A stretch of DNA of 64,000 bases from CAXBMB01 sp052078155 (lineage in GTDB: Bacteria > Pseudomonadota > Alphaproteobacteria > Kiloniellales > DSM-21159), in NCBI GenBank assembly GCA_052078155.1, contig JBQJBP010000001.1, forward strand, positions 992,001-1,056,000, in the 5' to 3' direction. The notes beneath the pieces were generated by a model that did no database searches, was not told where the DNA came from, and was given only the letters and a program-made list of their open reading frames with translations. A program made the translations under genes and the position numbers. This document shows, one piece after another, positions 54,823 through 62,089 of the stretch. Each line of letters begins with the position of its first letter. The first letter of the stretch is position 1.

Positions 54823-56574
54823 ATGGCGGTGCGCCCACCGACTTTTACCAATGGCAATTCTTCTGAGGGTCCTGGCATCTGGGAAGCCAGCAAGCCCCTG
54901 ACGCAGAACCATCTGGGCAGCCGTGTCTATCTCAAAGACCTGGGCAACTGGCTGGCCGGTTCCGCTGTCCTCATCGCCCTGCTCTTTGCCATACCCGTGG
55001 TTACCATCGCGGCTTATGTGCTGGTCCCCGCTTCTCCTCTTTGGGGTCATCTGGTCGACACAGTGCTGTGGGATTATCTCAGCAACACACTTCTGCTGGT
55101 GCTGATGGTCGGGTGCGGAGTTTTGCTTCTGGGGGTGCCAACCGCCTGGTTGGTCACTCTCTATCGCTTCCCCGGCCATCGCCTGTTTGAAGTCCTGCTG
55201 ATCCTGCCCCTGGCCGTGCCAGCCTATGTCATGGCCTATGCCTACACGGATTTTCTGCAGTTCACCGGCCCGCCTCAGACTCTTTTGCGGGAACTGACAG
55301 GCTGGGGTGCCCGAGAGTACTGGTTTCCCAACGTGCATTCGGTGGAGGGGGCCGCCACCATGCTGACCCTGGTGCTCTACCCTTATGTCTATCTCTTGTC
55401 CCGCAGTGCCTTTCTGGAACAGTCCGTCTGTGCGTTGGAAGTCAGCCGGACACTGGGCTGCACCCCTTTTCAGTCGTTTTATCGCGTCGCTCTTCCCCTG
55501 GCGCGCCCGGCGATCATTGGCGGCATGATCCTGGCCCTGATGGAAACCATGGCTGATTTCGGCACGGTCAGTTACTTCGGGGTTCAGACTTTCACCACCG
55601 GAATCTACCGCGCCTGGTTTTCCATGGGGGATCCCACGGCAGCCGCTCAGCTTTCCTCTGCTCTCTTGGGACTGGTTGCCCTGATCATCCTGCTGGAAAG
55701 ACTGAATCGGGGATCACGCAAGTACCATCACGCCACCAATCGTTATCAGCAGTTGCCCGGCTATCATCTGAAAGGAGCCGCCGCAGCGGGCGCGATCCTG
55801 CTCTGTGCCCTGCCGGTGCTTCTGGGTTTCATTCTGCCCTGCTGGCTACTCTTTACCCTGGCCTACGATGGCGGCGATGCCCAGCTGGGTCATCGCTATC
55901 TGGAACTCATTGGCAACAGCTTCAGCCTTTCCGCCATCACTTCAGCCTGTGCAGTGGTGCTGGCGGTCCTGGTGGCCTATGCCGTGCGGCTGAAACCCAA
56001 TCTGATGGTGCGCTCAGCCACCCGGGTGGCCAGCCTTGGTTATGCCGTCCCCGGGTCCATCATCGCCATTGGCGTCCTCGTGCCCTTTGCCTGGTTCGAC
56101 AGCCAGATAAACCACTGGGCCAGTCAGACTCTGGGGGTATCCACGGGCCTGCTGCTGACCGGATCCCTGGCGGCTCTGATTTTTGCTTATCTGGTGCGTT
56201 TTCTGGCGGTCGCCCTGCAGTCCGTGGAATCCGGCCTGGGCAAAATCCGCCCCTCAATGGATGAAGCGGCCCGCAGTCTGGGACACGGGCCCTTTGCAAC
56301 CTTGCGGGACATTCATGGGCCGCTGATGAAGGGGTCCCTGCTGACAGCCGCCCTGATGGTTTTTGTTGATGTGATGAAGGAACTGCCGGCCACCTTGCTG
56401 ATGCGGCCCTTCAACTTCGACACACTGGCCGTCCAGGCCCACAACCTGGCCTCGGACGAACGGCTCAGTGAAGCCGCAACCCCAGCGCTGACCATTGTGG
56501 CGGTCGGTCTGGTTCCGGTTATCCTGCTCTCGCGCGCCATCCGCAGGTCCCGTGCGGGCAGTCAGGAAGGCTAA
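54823..56574 (+). CDS. fbpB: Iron(III)-type ABC transporter permease (FbpB/SfuB family)
   Basis: Predicted 583-aa inner-membrane permease with two homologous halves of about six helices each. The first helix is AGSAVLIALLFAIPVVTIAA. EAA-type loops that contact the ATPase occur in both halves: EVSRTLGCTPFQSFYRVALP (near 210) and DEAARSLGHGPFATLRDIHG (near 485). Length and fused-half layout match FbpB. It probably works with the periplasmic binding protein at 59160. No ABC ATPase gene (fbpC) is present nearby, so the system is incomplete in this window. The start ATG has AAGGGG, partly from the end of the repeat copy. Confidence 0.88.
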   Translation: MAVRPPTFTNGNSSEGPGIWEASKPLTQNHLGSRVYLKDLGNWLAGSAVLIALLFAIPVVTIAAYVLVPASPLWGHLVDTVLWDYLSNTLLLVLMVGCGVLLLGVPTAWLVTLYRFPGHRLFEVLLILPLAVPAYVMAYAYTDFLQFTGPPQTLLRELTGWGAREYWFPNVHSVEGAATMLTLVLYPYVYLLSRSAFLEQSVCALEVSRTLGCTPFQSFYRVALPLARPAIIGGMILALMETMADFGTVSYFGVQTFTTGIYRAWFSMGDPTAAAQLSSALLGLVALIILLERLNRGSRKYHHATNRYQQLPGYHLKGAAAAGAILLCALPVLLGFILPCWLLFTLAYDGGDAQLGHRYLELIGNSFSLSAITSACAVVLAVLVAYAVRLKPNLMVRSATRVASLGYAVPGSIIAIGVLVPFAWFDSQINHWASQTLGVSTGLLLTGSLAALIFAYLVRFLAVALQSVESGLGKIRPSMDEAARSLGHGPFATLRDIHGPLMKGSLLTAALMVFVDVMKELPATLLMRPFNFDTLAVQAHNLASDERLSEAATPALTIVAVGLVPVILLSRAIRRSRAGSQEG

Positions 56575-56635
56575 ACACAACGCCCCGACTCCCGCCAAAG
56601 CACGCGGTACCTGAGCGCAAAATGAGTACAGCTGT

Positions 56636-57205
56636 TCAGCCGTAAAAGAAGTCGGTCAGCAAAGACAACAGCTCTTTGCGCCCCTGTTCAATGTCAGTGA
56701 AATCAACAAAGGCGAAGCCTTCAGCCCGGGCCTGACTCTGGAACCAGCGGGAGCTTTCAATCTGCCCTTCCAGATACTCAATGGCTTTGTCTTCCGGCTT
56801 GTGCAGCAGGTGGTGCAGGCCGTCTGCTTTCAGTCGGGCGTAGCGCGCCTGGGCATCGGCCTCCGGATAGCCACAGTAGACAGCTGAAAAACGCGGGCCG
56901 AATTTCTGCCGTAGCTCGCTGGCTGTGTCGGGATTCATCCAGGTTCCCTCCGCCATACAGCGGGCCTGGCCCGTCAAAAGGTCCGAGAGCAGACGCAGAC
57001 AGATGTCCTTGGTGGCAGCCTCTGTGAAGGCTTCAATCTCAGGAACAGACAGCTTGCTGGGTATGACCCGCGCCTGATCCCAGAGAAGGTTGCGATAGCC
57101 ATCCAGATGAACAATCGGCAGCGGGTCTGTCTGCTGGCTGGCAAACTCCTGGGCGGTCATGGTTTTGCCCACACCACTGGCCCCTGCGATCAGCATTACC
57201 GGCAT
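56636..57205 (-). CDS. P-loop kinase-like protein of unknown substrate
   Basis: Predicted 189-aa nucleotide-binding protein. Walker A is GASGVGKT (8-15) at the very N-terminus, as in small-molecule kinases. IVHLDGYRNLLWD supplies a likely acidic catalytic segment. MAEGTWMNPDTASELRQKF is a central motif. AAA-type sensor motifs are absent. It resembles zeta-toxin or small-metabolite kinases only in general layout; the substrate is unknown. The ATG at 57205 with GGGAA upstream is preferred over a TTG six bases further out. The 56-aa gene upstream on the same strand may be co-transcribed. Confidence 0.65.
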   Translation of the reverse strand: MPVMLIAGASGVGKTMTAQEFASQQTDPLPIVHLDGYRNLLWDQARVIPSKLSVPEIEAFTEAATKDICLRLLSDLLTGQARCMAEGTWMNPDTASELRQKFGPRFSAVYCGYPEADAQARYARLKADGLHHLLHKPEDKAIEYLEGQIESSRWFQSQARAEGFAFVDFTDIEQGRKELLSLLTDFFYG

Positions 57206-57351
57206 TCTCAATTCCCGACGTTCGAGTCATATGCAGTCAGGATGTTAACCGGACGAGGCAGACAGGCAAACGACCTTCGCAGTTATGTAGAGTAAGACCC
57301 CTGCCCACGTCTTTTCCTACAGAGGCAGGCAGATTCTTCCGATTTTTACAT

Positions 57352-57522
57352 TCAGTCGCCTGTGGTGAAGATTGTGCGCTCCGATGCGGACCAACGCCCT
57401 TGAGGAAAACGGCGGCTAATCCTCTGAGTAAATTCAACAATCCTCGAAACATCCACCTGAATGAACTTGTAGGGTTCGCCGTCACGGCGGATCAGATACT
57501 CACAACGCTTGACGCTAGACAT
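57352..57522 (-). CDS. Unknown 56-aa basic protein
   Basis: A short open frame of 56 codons with a strong ribosome site (AGGAAGGAA, 8 nt before ATG). The product begins MSSVKRCEYLIRRDGEPYKF, continues IQVDVSRIVEFTQRISRRF, and ends SERTIFTTGD. It is basic and has no transmembrane segment or known motif. The frame reads cleanly with a sensible amino-acid composition. It lies 146 bp upstream of the kinase-like gene on the same strand and is divergent from the dioxygenase. Function is unknown. Confidence 0.6.
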   Translation of the reverse strand: MSSVKRCEYLIRRDGEPYKFIQVDVSRIVEFTQRISRRFPQGRWSASERTIFTTGD

Positions 57523-57753
57523 AGGTAAATTCCTTCCTACTGAACTTTTGAGTTACCATAATCTTGCATCAAGCATGCCAGACCTCACTTCAGATCAGAA
57601 TGGGCTAACAGCGCTCTGGCCGCCGCCATACCCCGCCCTCCCTCTGGCCAGGCAAGACTTGTCAATTTGGAACAGGGCCTTCAACTTGCCTGGCAGGCCA
57701 TCTTCGGGACTCAATAGACCTCGAAAACCTCACTGCCCACAGGTGAAAGAGTG

Positions 57754-58893
57754 ATGAGCAGCACCCTGTCCTTTACACCGCTTTCCGGCCCCTCTGCCTG
57801 GTACGGCCATTCTATGGCGGAAGAGCAAAGCTGGCAGTTTCAGCTGACAGACCAGGAGCTGGAAGACCTGGATAAGGCCCTGCACCGGGTAAAAGATGAG
57901 GGTCTTGTCTGGCAGCAGATTGACCGCAGTTCCTTTCCCCTGCCCCACCTGGCCTCAAAACTGCAAAGAGTCGCTGAGGAACTGGAAAACGGCACGGGTC
58001 TGGCGCGGCTGCGCGGCTTGCCGGTTGCTCACTATGCAGAAGAGGACCTGCGGCGGATCTGGTACGGGATCGGCTGCCACCTGGGCACAGCTGTCTATCA
58101 GAACAGCGATGGCCAGATGATGCGTGACATTGAGGATCGACAGGAAGATACGGACAAGCTGGCCAATCATCATCTGCCCACAGCAGACGGGTCAGGCTTT
58201 GTGTCTTCAAAAGCCCGCACGCTGTCCAATGGCGCCCTGCGTTTTCACACCGACCGCTGTGACGTCGTGGCATTGCTCTGCGTCCATCAGGCGGCAGTGG
58301 GCGGCCTGAGCCAGATCGCCAGTTCTGTCACCATTCATAATGAGATCCTGGCGCAGCGCCCTGATTTGGCCGACTGCCTTTACAGCCCCGTCATCAGATC
58401 GCGCTTTGGTGAAGAAAAGGGCGGCGAGCATGAAACCTACCCCCTGCCCGTTTTTGGCCTGCGCAACGGCAAGTTTACCAGTCACTACTCCCGTACCTAT
58501 GTGGAAGCCGCCCAAAAACTCAGCAGCGTGCCCAGAATGTCAGACCTGCAGTGGGAAGCTCTGGACCTGCTCCAAAGCACGGCCACCCGGGTCTGCATGG
58601 AAATGAAATTCCAGCCGGGGGACATGCAGTTCCTGAACAATCACGTCATCTATCACGCCCGATCTGCTTTTGAGCGGCCCAAAGAGGGCGCTGCCGGCCG
58701 CAAGCTCATGCGCTTGTGGCTGTCCATGCCCAACAGCCGCGCCCTGCCGGAAGATCACAAAGTCCTGTGGCGCAATGTGGACGCCGGCGCGGTTCGGGGC
58801 GGCATCGCCCAGCCCCATGATCACAAACACTTCGGGCATCAAGCCCAGGAGCACCAAACTCAAGGGCACCAAACTCAAGGGCACCAAACCTAA
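57754..58893 (+). CDS. TauD/TfdA-family Fe(II)/2-oxoglutarate-type dioxygenase with histidine-rich tail
   Basis: Predicted 379-aa oxygenase. The facial triad is likely H165-x-D167 (in RFHTDRCD) with distal H301 (NNHVIYHAR), and the 2-oxoglutarate-binding arginine is in KLMRLWLSMP. The N-terminal 80 residues are family-variable. After residue 345 the tail is histidine- and glutamine-rich (HDHKHFGHQ, then three HQTQG-type units), coded by a 15-nt tandem repeat. Such tails often bind metal. The substrate is not known; proximity to iron-transport genes suggests a link to iron or siderophore metabolism, as inference. The ATG at 57754 is chosen over an adjacent GTG. Confidence 0.8.
   Translation: MSSTLSFTPLSGPSAWYGHSMAEEQSWQFQLTDQELEDLDKALHRVKDEGLVWQQIDRSSFPLPHLASKLQRVAEELENGTGLARLRGLPVAHYAEEDLRRIWYGIGCHLGTAVYQNSDGQMMRDIEDRQEDTDKLANHHLPTADGSGFVSSKARTLSNGALRFHTDRCDVVALLCVHQAAVGGLSQIASSVTIHNEILAQRPDLADCLYSPVIRSRFGEEKGGEHETYPLPVFGLRNGKFTSHYSRTYVEAAQKLSSVPRMSDLQWEALDLLQSTATRVCMEMKFQPGDMQFLNNHVIYHARSAFERPKEGAAGRKLMRLWLSMPNSRALPEDHKVLWRNVDAGAVRGGIAQPHDHKHFGHQAQEHQTQGHQTQGHQT
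58849..58890 (+). repeat. Tandem 15-nt repeat encoding the His-rich tail
   Basis: Nearly three units of GGGCACCAAACTCAA, the first starting at 58849 with one difference (GGAGCACCAAACTCAA) and the last cut off by the stop codon. In frame it adds GHQTQ per unit, so copy-number slippage would lengthen or shorten the tail without a frameshift. Confidence 0.8.
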
Positions 58894-58931
58894 TAGCACA
58901 AGCTTTAGAGCTGAAGAGGGCTGACCCTCAC

Positions 58932-59073
58932 CCTAGAGTCAAATCGGTTAAAGTGGAATCACTACGTGATAACGCTGGAAGCGTGAATTTGCCTCTTTTC
59001 AGTGTTTTAGAGGATGATTCACGATTTAGTTTCAAGCGCAAAGCGCTTCTAACTAAACCGATCATGCTCTAGA
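58932..59073 (-). repeat. Dispersed 140-bp MITE-like repeat, copy D (inverted)
   Basis: Read on the minus strand it begins CTAGAGCATGATCGGTTT and ends TTAACCGATTTGACTCTAG. The ends are imperfect terminal inverted repeats: CTAGAG and ATCGGTT are shared, with about four mismatches between. It aligns with copy C over its length. Copies C and D lie in opposite orientation around the permease, kinase, small-protein and dioxygenase genes. Confidence 0.78.
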
Positions 59074-59096
59074 TCCCTGCTGTTGTCGGCTGCAAA

Positions 59097-59130
59097 CAGA
59101 AAAACCCCCGGCTCGTCTGAACCGGGGGTT
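59097..59130 (-). terminator. Terminator of the iron-binding protein gene
   Basis: AACCCCCGG / CCGGGGGTT 9-bp stem followed on the minus strand by a T-run; the plus strand reads TTCTTTT, so it may be bidirectional. Confidence 0.85.
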
Positions 59131-59159
59131 CTTTTCAGACCAAGTCTAAGTCTGACGTC

Positions 59160-60191
59160 TTACTTCCAACCAGCGCGGTCGAAAACCATCTGAGCTTTGG
59201 GCTGATTGTCACCGTAGATCGACACGTTGATTTCGTCGATTTTAGGCTGACCCAGAGACTGCAGTTCGGGGTTTTCCAGGATGCCAGCAACCACGGGGTA
59301 TTCGTTGTTGCCGTTTGCCAGATAGCCCTGAGCGGCATCGCTTGCCAGGTACTCGAGGAATTTCACGGCTGCTTCTTTGTTGGGGGCGTTTTTCAGCACA
59401 CCAGCAGCAGAAACATTGACGTGCACGCCACGGCCGTCCTGGTTAGGCCAAATCATTTTGACCTTTTCAACAACGGCTTTGTCTTTGGCTTTGTCGCTCT
59501 TGAGCAGGCGCACGAAGTAGTAGGTGTTGCCAACAGAGATGCCGCACTCGCCAGCAGCAACGGCGCGGATCTGATCGGTGTCACCGCCTTTGGGGTCGCG
59601 GGCAAAGTTTGCCACCACGCCTTTGGCCCATTTCTCTGCAGCTTCTTCCCCATGATGCTCAATCAGAGAGCCCATCAGGGAGAGGTTGTAGATGTTGGAG
59701 CTGGAGCGGATGCAGACCAGACCTTTGTACTTGGGATCAGCCAGATCTTCGTAGTTCTTGGGCGGATCAGTCACCAGGTCCGGGTTGTAGTACATGACCC
59801 GGGCGCGGGTGGAAAAGCCGAACCACTGGCCATCAGGATCGCGCAGGTTTGCGGGGATCCGTTCGTTCAGAACAGCGGAATCGGTTTTGGCAAAGAAACC
59901 GGCTTCTTCAGCGCGCCAGATACGGCCGGCATCCACCGTCAGGAAGACGTCAGCCGGGCTGTTCGCACCTTCGCTCTGGATCCGCTTGATCAGGGCATCG
60001 CCCTTGCCTTCAATGCGGTTGATGGTGATGCCCGTTTCTTTGGTGAAGTTGTCGTAAAGAGCTTCATCCGTTTGGTAATGACGGGATGAGTAGAGGTTCA
60101 GCTCTTCAGCAGCCTGGGCTGAGAAGCCAGTGATGGCCGTTGCAGCCATAACGGCTCCAAGCAAGCCACGACGCAGGAAAGATGATGTCAT
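59160..60191 (-). CDS. fbpA: Periplasmic iron(III)-binding protein of an ABC transporter (FbpA type)
   Basis: Predicted 343-aa solute-binding protein. A cleavable signal peptide (LRRGLLGAVMAATAITGFSA) ends near residue 27. The mature part starts EELNLYSSRHYQTDEALYDN. Iron-ligand features of the family are present: the tandem tyrosine VGNTYYFVRL, and STRARVMYYNPDLV. It probably delivers iron to the permease at 54823. An ATG at 60191 with GGAG upstream is chosen over an in-frame GTG at 60212. A palindrome at 60348 may bind an iron-responsive repressor. Confidence 0.9.
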   Translation of the reverse strand: MTSSFLRRGLLGAVMAATAITGFSAQAAEELNLYSSRHYQTDEALYDNFTKETGITINRIEGKGDALIKRIQSEGANSPADVFLTVDAGRIWRAEEAGFFAKTDSAVLNERIPANLRDPDGQWFGFSTRARVMYYNPDLVTDPPKNYEDLADPKYKGLVCIRSSSNIYNLSLMGSLIEHHGEEAAEKWAKGVVANFARDPKGGDTDQIRAVAAGECGISVGNTYYFVRLLKSDKAKDKAVVEKVKMIWPNQDGRGVHVNVSAAGVLKNAPNKEAAVKFLEYLASDAAQGYLANGNNEYPVVAGILENPELQSLGQPKIDEINVSIYGDNQPKAQMVFDRAGWK

Positions 60192-60347
60192 CTGACGAAT
60201 TCTCCATGACACAAAACGGCAAGCCCCCCTTCCCTTGTTCCAGCCAAGGCTCAGGCTTGCTTTCTAAAGACATGAACAGCTGTTTCTCTTCGCACTCTCA
60301 AAGGAAACTGGCCGTCCCAAATCCTGGCGCATTGTTAGGCAATTCCA

Positions 60348-60372
60348 ATTGACAATGCAACTTGTTATCAAT
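60348..60372 (-). promoter_or_regulatory. Candidate iron-responsive operator upstream of fbpA
   Basis: A 25-bp imperfect palindrome with arms ATTGA(C)AA and TT(A)TCAAT, 157 bp before the fbpA ATG. The position is far for a promoter element unless the transcript has a long leader. Fur-type or Irr-type control of iron uptake is usual in alphaproteobacteria, but the match to any one consensus is loose. The rest of 60192-60803 has no supported gene. Confidence 0.35.
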
Positions 60373-60803
60373 CGCACAATCATGAAAGTACGAACATTCC
60401 GGTCTTTTGGGCCAGAGGTAACTTATTAAAATCAGTATTTAGCAGGCATTTTTAGATTGAATTTAATTTTTGAAATCACCGGGCTGTGTAGGAATGCCGC
60501 AGGTGTTTGCAAGCAATAACCGATCTCCAGGCGAGTTTTTGAGCGGGAAAAAATCTGTTGCCTGTGCAACGATGTCCGGCGCCTGCACGGCCTTTAGCCA
60601 AGCCAGAGTAACAGGCCGCCAGGAGACACACTCCATCAGGCCATCGCCTTTAGAAATCCGGGGAGAATCGAAAGTTCGACATGATCACCGGCCAGCAGCC
60701 AAAGACCAGATCGAGGGGAGCCATGGGCCCCGCCTGCCCCCCTCGGAAGAGGCAACTCAGCAGTCACCCCAAGGATAAAAATCCGGATTGAAATGATGAC
60801 GCG

Positions 60804-61424
60804 TCAGGCCAGGAGAACCTTGATGGCCAGTTGTCCGGGTTCGCTGGTGATCAAAGAGAAATCCCCGCCCATGCGCTTGACCAGCTGCCGCAGGAAATAG
60901 GCGTGAACGGAACGCGGAGTCAGGTCCTCAACGGCGACGGACGGTTCAAGGCCTGATAATGTCTCTTCCCGCAGACCCACTTCCCGGCCAATGGCCGTTG
61001 CCGTCACCTCGAAGCCCGTTTCCAACTGCTGCATGCGGACCACCAGAGACCCACCCCTTGGCAGAGATTCACTGGCCAGCGAGATCATGTTCAACAGCAG
61101 TTTACCCAGATTGTCGGGCAGCATGGCGACACCATCGCTGTGCCACTCCAGATCTTCCTTTCGGTAAGAACAGAACTTTTCCGCCAGATCCTTGACCTGC
61201 TGCAGTTCCGACCCGACGGCCCCACTGGCTCCGTAAGCCATGCGGAAGAACTGCAGGACGGCAGATGCCTGTTGGGCGGATCCGGAAACAAGCCCCTTAG
61301 CTTCATCCTCCATGCCGAAATCTTCTTCCAACAGCTCCATGCCGTTGTTGATGGCGCTGACCGGTCCAACCAGATCGTGGCAAAGACGCGACGCAAGGAG
61401 TTCAGCAACAAGTAATTCAGACAT
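60804..61424 (-). CDS. chpT: Histidine phosphotransferase ChpT
   Basis: Predicted 206-aa ChpT. The phosphorylated histidine is H16 in ASRLCHDLVGPVSAINNGME, followed by ELLEEDFGMEDEAKGLVSGS. The C-terminal half (about 95-206) resembles a degenerate ATPase fold without catalytic boxes, as known for ChpT. It passes phosphate from the CckA kinase to CtrA; CckA is not in this window. The ATG at 61424 follows GAGGGTGGG. An extra 21 upstream in-frame residues are not conserved-looking. Confidence 0.88.
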   Translation of the reverse strand: MSELLVAELLASRLCHDLVGPVSAINNGMELLEEDFGMEDEAKGLVSGSAQQASAVLQFFRMAYGASGAVGSELQQVKDLAEKFCSYRKEDLEWHSDGVAMLPDNLGKLLLNMISLASESLPRGGSLVVRMQQLETGFEVTATAIGREVGLREETLSGLEPSVAVEDLTPRSVHAYFLRQLVKRMGGDFSLITSEPGQLAIKVLLA

Positions 61425-61839
61425 TCCCACCCTCAGTTCTTTTGTCCTTGTCCTGAAAAACGCGCTGGACGGACGTACCACCAGCAAAAAGACGCAGTTC
61501 AGGCTCGGTTATCCGAGTCTACGGTCTGACGTGGGTCTTTGAAAAGGTGTTTAACAACAAAGCGCTAAACTTAACCTTTAAGGTGATTACTCCCTGCGGT
61601 TCACCACAGGCAGGAACGGGCAGGTTTTACTCTTTATCCGGAGGCGCACAAAAGCCCTCTGGCCCTGAAAAACAGACAAGGGAATACCAGAGTTTACGCT
61701 TCATTTTTGCCTTTGCGCTCCCCTGCGTGTCGCTTCGCTCTTCTACAGTGTCGTTTCCAGTCTTGGGGGGCCTATTGCCGCAAGCTAGTCTGCCGCTCAC
61801 TTAATCGGTAATCGCTTTGTTCAATGGGATTGTTACCAG
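61425..61839. other. chpT-DUF3553 divergent intergenic region
   Basis: About 415 bp without a supported gene. Near 61553-61574 there is a cluster of TTAA-like half-sites (CTAAACTTAACCTTTAAGG), but the spacing does not match a full CtrA box. Confidence 0.3.
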
Positions 61840-62025
61840 GTGTCTTATTCCTCCTTCTCTCTTGATCTGGTGCCCGGCACGCTGGTGCGCCATCCGGAGT
61901 GTGAAGACTGGGGAATTGGGCAGGTTCAATCTGCCATTGGCAATCGTGTCACCGTCAATTTTGAAAACGCCGGCAAGCAGGTCATCAATACAGAGGTGAT
62001 CTCGCTTGAAACGGTGGAAGATTAG
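61840..62025 (+). CDS. DUF3553 protein
   Basis: Predicted 61-aa protein matching the alphaproteobacterial DUF3553 pattern: LVPGTLVRHPECEDWGIGQV, then GNRVTVNFENAGKQVINTEV. The fold is probably a small SH3-like barrel related to CarD/UvrD-tail domains, which bind RNA polymerase or DNA-repair proteins; this is inference. A GTG at 61840 is the only suitable start, with a weak ribosome site. It lies 64 bp before the formate dehydrogenase genes in the same direction. Confidence 0.78.
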   Translation: MSYSSFSLDLVPGTLVRHPECEDWGIGQVQSAIGNRVTVNFENAGKQVINTEVISLETVED

Positions 62026-62089
62026 TGGTCTGCAGGCTATCCTCTCATGACTGGGGGGAAGGTCTGCTGTACGGCATTGAGGAGAGATG

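Noticed and set aside
60470..60778. 102-codon plus-strand frame between fbpA and chpT
   Set aside because: No ribosome site, low-complexity basic product and no motif; coding potential is not convincing.
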